From Lachnospiraceae bacterium 3-1 (GTDB taxonomy: Bacteria > Bacillota > Clostridia > Lachnospirales > Lachnospiraceae): 64,000 nt of DNA. The notes beneath the pieces are model-generated. The model saw nothing but the letters and a program-made list of their open reading frames with translations. It made no database searches and was not told the origin of the DNA. The translations under genes were made by a program, and so were the position numbers. The stretch lies in contig KE159597.1 of NCBI GenBank assembly GCA_000403255.2, positions 1-64,000 of the forward strand, in the 5' to 3' direction. This document shows, piece by piece, positions 1-8,385 of the stretch (the stretch's first letter is position 1; every line of letters starts with the position of its first letter).

Positions 1-190
1 AATCGGAGCAATTAACTATGGAGATTATTATGGAGCAACAGTAAATTGTGGAGCAAATTTGATTGTTAGTGAGAACTATGTAGAAACTTTAACTGTAAAA
101 CCGTTTATTTTAAGTGTGAATGTCAGATATGAACAGTCTTACGAAGCAGAAACGGAAAAAGAAATAAAAAATATTGTTAAAACAAGTTTA
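1..190 (+). pseudogene. ABC transporter permease (FtsX-like), 5' portion, split by IS and cut by window edge
   Basis: An open frame enters from the left edge (codons start at position 2) and runs to the insertion point of the IS. It encodes an extracytoplasmic-type stretch with no hydrophobic segment. Beyond the IS, from 1668, the same frame continues into an FtsX-type membrane domain. Removing the IS and one copy of the 9-bp duplication joins the two halves in frame, so this is one permease gene knocked out by insertion. The TAG at 194-196 lies inside the IS end and is not the native stop. The cognate ATPase would lie to the left and is not visible. Confidence 0.8.
182..190. repeat. Target site duplication, left copy
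   Basis: ACAAGTTTA, directly repeated at 1659-1667 on the other side of the IS. Nine base pairs is within the range usual for IS4-type transposition. Confidence 0.93.
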
Positions 191-1658
191 CAGTAGTTTA
201 CAATTTTTGAACCTTTCCAATCCAAGACTGAATATGGCGTTCTAATAACTTTACCAACGCACGGGCTTTTTTGACAGTTTCAAGCGATTCCACGAAACTG
301 TTGAATATTATGCTGGCCTGAATCTGCTGTCCAATCTCAAATCGAGTCTCCTGAGCGCTGAAAGACTGATAAGACGAAAATGTCTCGTCACTATAAGGAA
401 GCAGTGTCATGGCACTATAAGAAACAGCCAGAAGGTTGATAAGGCGCTCTATCCCTTCACGGCTTCTTATGCGGTATTCTTCCAGTGACCAGAAAGTCTT
501 TCCTTCGTAATAAGAGACTTCGATGTTCCAGCGCAGCTGATAACAGGCCAGAGGAAGATAGTTGATATCCTCTTCCCCGTATTTCCGGATATGCTCGTCT
601 GCGCACAGGCTGTAATCGAGGGTGATCTCATCCGGCTTTTTTGTACAGAAGAACAGCCTGCGGCTGTTCCCTCCCTTTTTGGAGGCAGTAACAAAGGCAT
701 AGACTACCCGTTCACCCCAAAGCCTTGTCAGCACAGGGAGCACTCCTATCTTCCAGTCACCGCTTTGGGGTGTCAACAGCTCAAAATCTTCCAGGTGGAT
801 GCGCTTCCCGTATTTCCTGGGACGGCCGCGCTTCCCGGCAGGGGCAGGGGGAAGCTCATACATGGCAGTGTCCACGCGGGCATTGCAGATGATGTCAAGG
901 TTTCCAAACTCATTGATGAGCCCTGCCACTTCGGCTTTCGGGTACCAGCTGTCACACAGCAGGAATACCTGCCTTGAGGAGCCAATCACCCCCATCGCCT
1001 GCCGGACCATTTCAGCGGCGATTTCCAGTTTGCTTTTGTCCTTATCCCAGAGCCGGTATCCCAGGGGAACCGACAGGTACTGGATCTGTCCGTCCTTTAA
1101 AACCGGGAAGGACAGCAGGATGCTTACCATACAATGGCCGTTGAGGTAATTGGAGCCATTATGTGCGGCATGGTCAAAGAGCTTTGAGCAGAGTTCAAAC
1201 TTTTTGCCGAACTTCTCTACCATGGTGTCATCAATGGACAGGAACAGCGGCTGAGTTTCAAGAGAATCTGGAACCACTTTGACCGCTTTTGAAACAGTGG
1301 TATCACTCCAGCGGGAATGGTCACAGCTATCCGTCCTGAGTGTATAATAATACGCATTTAATGATGTACCTGCAATTTTGGACAGCACATGGCTATGCGC
1401 AAACCTAACGGACCGGAAGGTATCCAGCGTCAGTATTGTTATGACCAAAAGGAACAGGTTCCTTGCGGTCGGTTTTGTAGCGTCAGAAAAATATTCACAA
1501 AAGTAAGTATTCAGTCTATTCAAAATGGAGTTTTTCAAGTATAATAAGCGGTAGATACAAACTCATCTCTTTTCGTATGTTTTTTTGTTTGACGCTTAAA
1601 TTATACTACAAGAGATTGAGTTTGTATTTTTATTTTTCAAAAAAGTTGTAAACTGCTG
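191..1658 (-). mobile_element. Complete IS element of the IS4 superfamily, 1468 bp, with 9-bp target duplication
   Basis: The element is bounded by imperfect inverted repeats: left end CAGTAGTTTACAATTTTT at 191, right end (reverse complement) CAGCAGTTTACAACTTTTT finishing at 1658. The sequence ACAAGTTTA occurs immediately outside both ends (182-190 and 1659-1667), a perfect 9-bp target duplication. It carries one transposase gene on the minus strand. The intact duplication and open transposase indicate a recent insertion. The IS is visibly richer in G+C than the AT-rich permease gene it interrupts. Confidence 0.93.
198..1538 (-). CDS. IS4-superfamily DDE transposase
   Basis: A 446-residue transposase that cuts and joins the IS ends. 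The first catalytic Asp lies in LFLSIDDTMVEKFG and the second in VFLLCDSWYP. The Glu sits in YQLRWNIEVSYYEGK, which fits the Y-(2)-R-(3)-E-(6)-K signature of the IS4 group exactly. Length is normal and there is no internal stop, so it is probably active. The predicted start is TTG at 1538 with no obvious Shine-Dalgarno. The second Asp region also resembles the DDE_5 / IS701 branch, so the exact subfamily is not settled. Confidence 0.9.
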   Translation of the reverse strand: MKNSILNRLNTYFCEYFSDATKPTARNLFLLVITILTLDTFRSVRFAHSHVLSKIAGTSLNAYYYTLRTDSCDHSRWSDTTVSKAVKVVPDSLETQPLFLSIDDTMVEKFGKKFELCSKLFDHAAHNGSNYLNGHCMVSILLSFPVLKDGQIQYLSVPLGYRLWDKDKSKLEIAAEMVRQAMGVIGSSRQVFLLCDSWYPKAEVAGLINEFGNLDIICNARVDTAMYELPPAPAGKRGRPRKYGKRIHLEDFELLTPQSGDWKIGVLPVLTRLWGERVVYAFVTASKKGGNSRRLFFCTKKPDEITLDYSLCADEHIRKYGEEDINYLPLACYQLRWNIEVSYYEGKTFWSLEEYRIRSREGIERLINLLAVSYSAMTLLPYSDETFSSYQSFSAQETRFEIGQQIQASIIFNSFVESLETVKKARALVKLLERHIQSWIGKVQKL

Positions 1659-1667
1659 ACAAGTTTA
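1659..1667. repeat. Target site duplication, right copy
   Basis: ACAAGTTTA, identical to 182-190. Confidence 0.93.
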
Positions 1668-2135
1668 TATAGCAGCAATTTACTTTATATTTCAAAATAT
1701 GATGATATGAAAACAATTCAAGATTCACAAAGTGGTATGTTTGAAATAGGTACAGTAATCTCACTTCTTTTATTATTCGTTGGTATGTTAAATTATTTCA
1801 ATACAATGGTAAGTAGTATACAGAACAGAAAATTAAATTTTTCAATTATGGAAAGTGTCGGTATGTCTCGGAGACAAATAAGAAAATTATTGATTTATGA
1901 GGGGATTTTATATGCTGGCGGATCTGTTTTTCTTACACTGACAATCGGGATGGGGATTACCTATTTTGTTTTTCAATCCATGAATTATATGAAAATACCA
2001 TTTGCTATTCCTGTATTAACGCTAATATATGCAATTCTGCTTATAATGATATTATGTATTTTCACGCCAATTATTACGCATAAGAAGATAGTAAAAAACC
2101 GTTCTATCGTTGAACGATTAAGGGAATATGAATAA
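1668..2135 (+). pseudogene. ABC transporter permease (FtsX-like), 3' portion
   Basis: This continues the frame of the fragment ending at 190. The first in-frame ATG is at 1707 and would give a 142-residue stub, but the reading frame is open from the IS junction. It contains three hydrophobic segments (about residues 13-35, 67-90 and 95-118 from the ATG) and the motif ESVGMSRRQIRKLLIYEG. That motif is typical of the cytoplasmic loop of FtsX/MacB/BceB-type permeases, where it contacts the ATPase. It lacks the N-terminal membrane segment, so a product from 1707 should not work as a transporter. Confidence 0.8.
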
Positions 2136-2254
2136 GTAATTAATTTGAGATTATCATACATGCTGGATTCAAATTCAGGGTGCGCTCCGGCTTGGTTTTT
2201 CGATTCCTCTCAAATTCCCATTTTATTGCCACTTTTAAAAATTTTCTCATAATA

Positions 2255-2281
2255 TTAGCACTCACCTATTGACAGTGCTAA
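2255..2281 (+). promoter_or_regulatory. CIRCE operator (HrcA-binding) upstream of clpB
   Basis: TTAGCACTC, a 9-bp spacer, then CAGTGCTAA: the CIRCE inverted repeat with one mismatch in the right half (C for the usual G). It overlaps the -35 box of the clpB promoter, the normal place for HrcA repression. This implies heat-inducible clpB expression. Confidence 0.9.
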
Positions 2282-2297
2282 CAACAAGTGTTATTGT
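2269..2297 (+). promoter_or_regulatory. Sigma-A type promoter of clpB
   Basis: -35 TTGACA at 2269-2274, 17-bp spacer, -10 TATTGT at 2292-2297. The -35 lies inside the CIRCE repeat. The leader to the clpB ATG is about 155 nt and contains GGAAGGAGG just before the start. Nothing else is recognisable in 2136-2460. Confidence 0.75.
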
Positions 2298-2460
2298 TAT
2301 ATCAGACATAGAACAAAAAAGAAAAATATTGCTTGAATGGCAAAACAGTTATTTACCAATCATATAGGTAGATGACAAGGCCGCCAGCTTTTTGGCAGGT
2401 GGTCCATGAAAGTTATCACAAGGAGCCATATCAGCGAGCAGAAGGGAAGGAGGAACCCTT

Positions 2461-5046
2461 ATGAACATTCAGAAATTTACACAAAAATCAATAGAAGCGA
2501 TAAACGGCTGTGAAAAGCTGGCATACGAATACGGTAATCAGGAGATTGAGCAGGAGCATCTTTTGGTTTCCCTGCTGTTTCAAGAGGATGGTCTGATTCC
2601 AAAATTAATTGAAAAAATGGAAATCAATCTGGAGCATTTTACTGAAAATGCAAAGAATCATCTTTCCAAACGGGTGAAGGTGTCTGGCGGACAGGTCTAC
2701 ATGGGCCAGAACTTGAATAAAGTGTTGGTTAGCGCCGAGGATGAGGCAAAGAAAATGGGAGACGAGTATGTATCCGTGGAGCATTTGTTTTTGACGCTGT
2801 TGAAATACCCCAATCAGGGATTGAAAGAAATTTTCAAAGAATACGGCATTACAAGAGAACGTTTTTTGCAAGCTCTTGCCACGGTACGGGGGAATCAGAG
2901 GGTAGTTTCTGACAATCCAGAAGCGACCTATGACACTCTGGAAAAGTATGGATATGATATGGTGGAGCGTGCCAGAGAGCAGAAGATAGACCCAGTTATT
3001 GGCCGGGATAATGAGATTCGCAATGCGGTCCGTATCTTGTCCCGGAAAACCAAGAACAATCCAGTTTTGATTGGAGAGCCTGGAGTGGGAAAAACAGCAG
3101 TGGTGGAAGGACTTGCCCAGAGAATTGTTCGGGGGGACGTGCCGGAAGGACTCAAAGACAAGCGTTTGTTTGCGTTGGATATGGGCGCATTGGTAGCAGG
3201 AGCCAAATACCGAGGCGAATTTGAAGAGCGTCTAAAGGCAGTTTTGGATGAAATCAAAAGCAGTGACGGTCAGATTATTCTTTTTATTGATGAGCTGCAT
3301 ACGATTGTAGGTGCAGGAAAGACAGATGGAGCCATGGATGCAGGCCAGTTGTTAAAGCCTATGCTTGCGCGGGGCGAGCTGCACTGTATAGGCGCTACTA
3401 CCCTGGATGAATATCGGGAATATATTGAAAAGGATGCGGCTCTAGAGCGAAGATTTCAGCCTGTGTTGGTAGCAGAGCCTACGGTGGAAGATACAATTTC
3501 TATTTTAAGAGGCTTGAAGGAACGGTATGAGGTGTTCCATGGAGTAAAAATTACAGATGCTGCCCTGGTATCAGCGGCGGTGCTGTCCAACCGTTATATC
3601 AGTGACCGGTTCTTGCCAGATAAAGCAATTGATTTGGTAGATGAGGCATGTGCCTTGATTAAAACAGAACTGGATTCCATGCCTACGGAATTAGATGAGC
3701 TGCAACGACGGGTGATGCAGATGGAGATTGAAGAGGCAGCATTGAAAAAAGAAGAAGATCGTTTAAGCAAGGACCGTCTTAAGGTTCTGCAAAAAGAGCT
3801 GGCAGATTTGAAAAATGATTTTCAATCCCGAAAGGCTCAGTGGGACAATGAGAAAAGCTCTGTGGAGAAGGTACAGAGGCTTAGAGAAGAACTGGAAGCG
3901 CTGAATAAAGAAATTGCCATGGCACAGCAGAATTATGACCTGGAAAAGGCAGCAGAGCTGCAATATGGAAAGAAGCCAGATTTGCAGCGTCAGTTGGAAA
4001 TGGAAGAAGAACAGGTAAAGAAGAAAGATTTAAGCCTGGTGCATGAAAATGTCAGTGAGGAGGAAATTGCTAAAATTATTTCCCGATGGACAGGAATTCC
4101 GGTGGCAAAGCTGACAGAGAGCGAACGGAACAAGACGCTGCACCTGGACGAAGAATTACACAAGCGTGTGATTGGCCAGGAAGAAGGCGTAACCAAAGTG
4201 ACAGAGGCTATTATTCGTTCAAAGGCGGGCATCAAAGATCCCACTAAGCCCATTGGTTCTTTCTTGTTCCTGGGGCCTACCGGAGTGGGAAAAACAGAAC
4301 TTGCCAAGGCTCTTGCAGCCAGCTTGTTTGATGATGAAAACAATATGGTAAGGCTTGACATGAGTGAATATATGGAGAAGTATTCTGTTTCCCGTTTGAT
4401 TGGGGCGCCTCCCGGATATGTAGGCTATGAGGAGGGCGGCCAGTTGACGGAAGCAGTCCGCAGAAAACCATATTCTGTGGTATTGTTTGACGAGGTAGAA
4501 AAAGCTCATCCAGATGTATTTCATGTTTTGCTCCAGGTATTGGATGACGGTCGTATTACGGATTCTCAGGGACGCACCGTGGATTTCAAAAACACTATTT
4601 TGATTATGACCTCTAATCTTGGTTCCTCTTATTTATTGGAAGGCATTGAGGATAACGGAGAGATTAAACCGGAGTGTGAAGCAGCGGTTATGGGAGAGCT
4701 GCAAAATAATTTCCGGCCGGAATTTCTAAATCGGTTGGATGAAATTATCCTGTTTAAGCCGTTGAATAAAAATGACATTGGAGCTATCATTCATTTATTG
4801 ATGGCAGACTTAAACAAACGTCTCGTAGACAGGGAGGTGTCTGTGGAATTGACCCAGGAGGCCCAGGAATTTGCAGTGGAACACGGTTATGACCCAGTGT
4901 ATGGAGCGAGACCTTTAAAACGATATTTGCAAAAAACAGTGGAGACTCTAGCGGCAAAATTGATTTTGGCCAATGAGGTGGGCGCAGGAGATACGATTTT
5001 AATTGATGTGAAGAATGGAAGCTTGGCGGCGGAATGCAAAAAATAA
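2461..5046 (+). CDS. clpB: ATP-dependent chaperone ClpB
   Basis: An 861-residue cytoplasmic disaggregase that, with DnaK, rescues aggregated proteins after heat stress. Order of domains: Clp N-domain (about 1-145), first AAA+ module with Walker A GEPGVGKT at 205-212, a long coiled-coil middle domain (about 400-530, rich in Glu/Lys/Leu), and second AAA+ module with Walker A GPTGVGKT at 605-612, followed by the C-terminal D2-small domain. The middle domain separates ClpB from ClpA and ClpC. Length is normal. The start is fixed by GGAAGGAGG a few bases upstream. It stands alone between a CIRCE-controlled promoter and a strong terminator. Confidence 0.97.
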   Translation: MNIQKFTQKSIEAINGCEKLAYEYGNQEIEQEHLLVSLLFQEDGLIPKLIEKMEINLEHFTENAKNHLSKRVKVSGGQVYMGQNLNKVLVSAEDEAKKMGDEYVSVEHLFLTLLKYPNQGLKEIFKEYGITRERFLQALATVRGNQRVVSDNPEATYDTLEKYGYDMVERAREQKIDPVIGRDNEIRNAVRILSRKTKNNPVLIGEPGVGKTAVVEGLAQRIVRGDVPEGLKDKRLFALDMGALVAGAKYRGEFEERLKAVLDEIKSSDGQIILFIDELHTIVGAGKTDGAMDAGQLLKPMLARGELHCIGATTLDEYREYIEKDAALERRFQPVLVAEPTVEDTISILRGLKERYEVFHGVKITDAALVSAAVLSNRYISDRFLPDKAIDLVDEACALIKTELDSMPTELDELQRRVMQMEIEEAALKKEEDRLSKDRLKVLQKELADLKNDFQSRKAQWDNEKSSVEKVQRLREELEALNKEIAMAQQNYDLEKAAELQYGKKPDLQRQLEMEEEQVKKKDLSLVHENVSEEEIAKIISRWTGIPVAKLTESERNKTLHLDEELHKRVIGQEEGVTKVTEAIIRSKAGIKDPTKPIGSFLFLGPTGVGKTELAKALAASLFDDENNMVRLDMSEYMEKYSVSRLIGAPPGYVGYEEGGQLTEAVRRKPYSVVLFDEVEKAHPDVFHVLLQVLDDGRITDSQGRTVDFKNTILIMTSNLGSSYLLEGIEDNGEIKPECEAAVMGELQNNFRPEFLNRLDEIILFKPLNKNDIGAIIHLLMADLNKRLVDREVSVELTQEAQEFAVEHGYDPVYGARPLKRYLQKTVETLAAKLILANEVGAGDTILIDVKNGSLAAECKK

Positions 5047-5076
5047 AATATTGTTCTATGTAAAACCAATGATGGA

Positions 5077-5123
5077 AACATCTCTGGTATCAAAGTGTAT
5101 TTTTTGGTACCAGGGATGTTTTA
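5077..5123 (+). terminator. Rho-independent terminator after clpB
   Basis: Stem AACATCTCTGGTATCAAA paired with TTTGGTACCAGGGATGTT, allowing G-U pairs, followed by a short T-rich tract, 31 nt after the clpB stop. Confidence 0.85.
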
Positions 5124-5333
5124 TTCTCTTATAGGAAAGACCGTGCTGCTATAAAGTGTTAAAGTCTGTGACTTTCCTATAAGAGAAAAATATGGATGCG
5201 CACTCGTGCGAATAGAAGATGTCACTGCGTGACCGCACTCGGCGCAGCAAAGTGTTCAAGCCCCTCATGATTGAGGGGTAGGGGAGCCACAGTGGGCTTG
5301 CCCACTTTGTTCTCCTATAGGAAAGACCTTGTC
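5124..5333. repeat. Composite interspersed hairpin repeat (module A + module B + half A)
   Basis: Module A (5124-5187) is a hairpin, TTCTCTTATAGGAAAG pairing with CTTTCCTATAAGAGAA. Module B (5191-5311) contains the smaller hairpins CCCTCATGATTGAGGG and AGTGGGCTTGCCCACTT. The left half of another module A (CTATAGGAAAGACCTTGTC) follows at once. The same A-B order recurs at 62227-62410, with other pieces at 15474, 20714, 25417, 34359 and 50955. No coding potential. The rest of the gap to 5562 is AT-rich with nothing I recognise except the next gene's Shine-Dalgarno. Confidence 0.85.
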
Positions 5334-5562
5334 CGTTTTGTTTTAATCCTAACATAATTGTAAGATAAGTGTAAGGCAAAGACAATGCAGAGTTAAGGAA
5401 AATAGGATAGGATATACCTGTAACCATAAAGTTATTTGGGCTGTTATTTGCACTGGCAGCGGACTTTGTGTGATTCTTAAAAGAATATTAAGAATTTTTA
5501 TGAAGAAATATCAAGAATATTTTCGTTAAATAGGATAGAAACAGAAAACAGGAGAGAAAATT

Positions 5563-6585
5563 ATGAGAGATATTACATTTACAGTACCTTGTTACAATTC
5601 AAAGGATTATATGGAGCGGTGTATTGACAGTCTGCTCAGTGGAGAGGAACATGTGGAAATTATCATTGTAGACGATGGGTCCACGGATGGTACAGGGGAA
5701 ATTGCAGATAACTATGCCAGGAATTATCCAGAGATTGTGCGGGTGGTGCATCAGGAAAACGGCGGTCATGGTGCAGGGGTTAATGCAGGACTTTCCCTTG
5801 CAACAGGCAGATATTTTAAAGTGGTGGATTCAGACGATTGGCTGGATGAGGAGGAGCTGCAGAAACTTCTTAGGAAAATCAGGCAGTGGGAGAAAAGTAA
5901 TGTGACTGTGGATTTGGTGATTTGCAATTACATCTATGATCATTTTTATGAGAATAAAACCAAGCGGATGGGCTACAAAAATGTATTAAAGGAAAATCAA
6001 GTCTGCGGATGGAATGATATCGGGTGGTTTCGACCTTCCCAGTATCTGGTAATGCACTCCTTATTTTTCCGGACAGAAGTGCTAAGAGAGTCAGGGGTAA
6101 AACTTCCCAAGCATACGTTTTATGTGGATAATATTTTTGCCAACCAGCCATTGCCGTATGTAAGAACTTTGTGCTATTTGAATCTCGATATGTACCATTA
6201 TTTTTTGGGCCGGGAGGACCAGTCTGTGAATGAAAAGGTTCTGATGAAGCGGATTGACCAGCAGATTCGTGTGACAAAATTAGTTTCCGGCTGTACAGAT
6301 TTGGAGAAAGTGGAGATGGAATATCCCAAATTGGCGGATTATCTGATCCGTAATATTTCTATCATGATGGCAATTTCCTCCATTCATCTTTTACTGATTG
6401 GAACGCCGGAATCCTGGGAAAAGCGAGAAATGCTCTGGAACTATGTAAAAAACCACAATCACAAATTATACCATAAATTACGCTATCATACCCTTAGTGG
6501 ATTTACGTTTCTGCCAGGAAAAGTGGGGGCAGGACTTACCTTGGCAGGGTACAAGGCAGCACAGAAATTGTATCAATTTAATTAA
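5563..6585 (+). CDS. Glycosyltransferase family 2
   Basis: A 340-residue GT-A fold glycosyltransferase. The N-terminal 110 residues carry the family marks: VPCYNSKDY, the nucleotide-binding IIIVDDGS (Asp37-Asp38), ENGGHGAGVN, and the metal-binding VDSDDW near residue 93. There is no signal peptide and no clear membrane anchor, so it should act at the cytoplasmic face on a nucleotide sugar. The acceptor cannot be told. It is followed closely by a papain-like hydrolase and a flippase-like membrane protein on the same strand, suggesting an envelope glycan or glycolipid role. The start is supported by AGGAGAG 9 nt upstream. Confidence 0.9.
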   Translation: MRDITFTVPCYNSKDYMERCIDSLLSGEEHVEIIIVDDGSTDGTGEIADNYARNYPEIVRVVHQENGGHGAGVNAGLSLATGRYFKVVDSDDWLDEEELQKLLRKIRQWEKSNVTVDLVICNYIYDHFYENKTKRMGYKNVLKENQVCGWNDIGWFRPSQYLVMHSLFFRTEVLRESGVKLPKHTFYVDNIFANQPLPYVRTLCYLNLDMYHYFLGREDQSVNEKVLMKRIDQQIRVTKLVSGCTDLEKVEMEYPKLADYLIRNISIMMAISSIHLLLIGTPESWEKREMLWNYVKNHNHKLYHKLRYHTLSGFTFLPGKVGAGLTLAGYKAAQKLYQFN

Positions 6586-6654
6586 GCAGCAGGAACAGAA
6601 GGGGATAAAAGGGAACACAAGGAATAGAGTACAGGAAGAAAAGAGGCTGATCGT

Positions 6655-7263
6655 ATGGAAAAATTATATTTGGCATTGGTAGATACTCCCGGATTTTTTG
6701 CAACTGTGATACGCAAAGTAATTGGCATCGACTACATACATGTGGTTCTTTCCATGGATGAAGAACTGAATGAAGCATACAGTGTTGGAAGACGCAACCC
6801 ATTCATACCAATTTTGGCGGGATTTGAGAAAGAAGATGCAAGAAAAATTGAACAGGCGTTTCCAACGGCAAAATACAAGATTGTAAGTATGGAGTGTACG
6901 AAAGAACAGAAGGAGAATATTTCAAGAAAACTGCAGGAATGTTTTGCAGAAAGATTTCATTATCATTATTGTGTCCTGGGGCTTCCCATGTTATTATGTA
7001 ATATACCCTTTTACCAGAAGAACCACTATACCTGTTCTTCCTTTGTCGCAAATATTTTAAAGGAGAATGGAATAGAGTTGTTTGAAAAACATTTTTCGCT
7101 GGTTACTCCAAGAGATTTTTATGAGCTTGAGAATACCAGCCTGGTATTTGAAGGGTCACTGCAGGAATTTAACGGAAGCTGTCTGCGTTATCCCAAAGAG
7201 CGCCCAGGTATCTTTCGGCAGGCAATGCAGAAACTATCTTATGTAATGAATGGAGCAGTATAA
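6655..7263 (+). CDS. Permuted papain-like (YiiX/NlpC-P60 superfamily) cysteine hydrolase
   Basis: A 202-residue protein with the circularly permuted papain layout: a His early (IDYIHVVLS, His29) and the Cys late, in NHYTCSSFVANIL (Cys127). This order is typical of YiiX/YycO-like members of the NlpC/P60 superfamily, which cleave amide or thioester bonds in lipids or peptides. No signal peptide is seen. It lies 69 nt after the glycosyltransferase and ends 3 nt before the flippase-like gene, so the three are probably one operon. The substrate is unknown. The His/Cys assignment is by pattern only. Confidence 0.65.
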   Translation: MEKLYLALVDTPGFFATVIRKVIGIDYIHVVLSMDEELNEAYSVGRRNPFIPILAGFEKEDARKIEQAFPTAKYKIVSMECTKEQKENISRKLQECFAERFHYHYCVLGLPMLLCNIPFYQKNHYTCSSFVANILKENGIELFEKHFSLVTPRDFYELENTSLVFEGSLQEFNGSCLRYPKERPGIFRQAMQKLSYVMNGAV

Positions 7264-7266
7264 TTT

Positions 7267-8304
7267 ATGAATCGGAAAAATTTGATTAGTGCAGGGGTTC
7301 TTGTATTATTGGTGGCGTTGACCGTCAGTGCGATTATGAAAGGAAATGATATGGCGGCAGTTTTTGCAGCAATGAGGAAGCTGCATCCAGCATATTTATG
7401 TGCCGCCGCTGCAACGGCAATCTTTTTTGTATCTGCGGAAGGGATTATGATTTGTTATCTCCTTCGGTCACTGGATTATAAGACAAGTGTGATGACCTGT
7501 GTAAAATATTCTTTTGTGGGATTTTTCTTTTCTGGCATTACGCCTTCGGCTACTGGGGGTCAGCCCATGCAGCTTTATTATATGCAAAAAGAAGGACATA
7601 AGGTTTCAGACAGCACAGTGGTGCTTATGACAGTGGCAGTTATTTACAAGTTCGTACTGGTGGTCATGGGCGTTGGCATTCTGATTTTTTATCATGAACC
7701 CTTGTCTGTTTATCTGAAAGAGTATCTCTATTTATATTATTTGGGATTGTTTTTAAATACGGCTTTGGTTATTATTTTACTTTTCATTATGATAAGCCCC
7801 AAATGCTTCAAAGGCATTGTGGTTATTGGGGAAAAGGTTTTGAAGAAGGTTCATCTGCTAAAATCCTCCAGGGAACGGACGGAGAAATTGATTGAGATGG
7901 CAGACCAGTATCATGAAGCAGTGCTTTTTTTTCTGAAACATAAGAGTAAGATGGCGGCTGTCATAGCATTTACGGTGGTGCAAAGGTGCAGTGTGTTTAT
8001 CCTTACCTGGTTGATTTATCGGGGATTAGGGTTGGAAGGAACCAGCGCTTTTACGGTGATGAGCCTGCAGGCGTCTATTTACATTGCAGTAGATATGTTA
8101 CCGTTGCCAGGCGCCCAGGGAATTACAGAGATGATGTATAAAACGGCGTTTTCCTTGATTTTTCCGGGAGCGTTCCTTACAGCATCCATGTGCGTGACGC
8201 GGGGGCTGAATTTTTATATGGTGCTGATGATTAGTGCAATGGTGTCACTCTGGTGTTATTTCCGTTCCAGGAGGTCTGAGAGGATAATAGCGGAAATCTC
8301 ATAA
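7267..8304 (+). CDS. Flippase-like integral membrane protein (LPG synthase transmembrane family)
   Basis: A 345-residue polytopic membrane protein with about eight hydrophobic segments. The stretch FFFSGITPSATGGQPMQLYYM near residue 90 and DMLPLPGAQGITEMMY near residue 277 are the conserved loops of the UPF0104 / lysylphosphatidylglycerol synthase transmembrane family (PF03706). This protein has only the membrane part and lacks the C-terminal aminoacyl transferase domain of MprF. Such stand-alone members are annotated as flippase-like. It starts 3 nt after the preceding stop, so it is translationally linked to it. A role in moving a lipid made by the neighbouring glycosyltransferase is inference. 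Confidence 0.85.
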   Translation: MNRKNLISAGVLVLLVALTVSAIMKGNDMAAVFAAMRKLHPAYLCAAAATAIFFVSAEGIMICYLLRSLDYKTSVMTCVKYSFVGFFFSGITPSATGGQPMQLYYMQKEGHKVSDSTVVLMTVAVIYKFVLVVMGVGILIFYHEPLSVYLKEYLYLYYLGLFLNTALVIILLFIMISPKCFKGIVVIGEKVLKKVHLLKSSRERTEKLIEMADQYHEAVLFFLKHKSKMAAVIAFTVVQRCSVFILTWLIYRGLGLEGTSAFTVMSLQASIYIAVDMLPLPGAQGITEMMYKTAFSLIFPGAFLTASMCVTRGLNFYMVLMISAMVSLWCYFRSRRSERIIAEIS

Positions 8305-8385
8305 TGGTTAAAGCTAAAATAACTGTGTGAAACTTCTAAGTTGTTCTAATCAAATTTGAAGATGACGGAAGGAGTGTGGAAAGAG

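Noticed and set aside
591-1149. Plus-strand frames within the transposase gene
   Set aside because: They lie opposite the clearly conserved transposase and have no ribosome site or motif.
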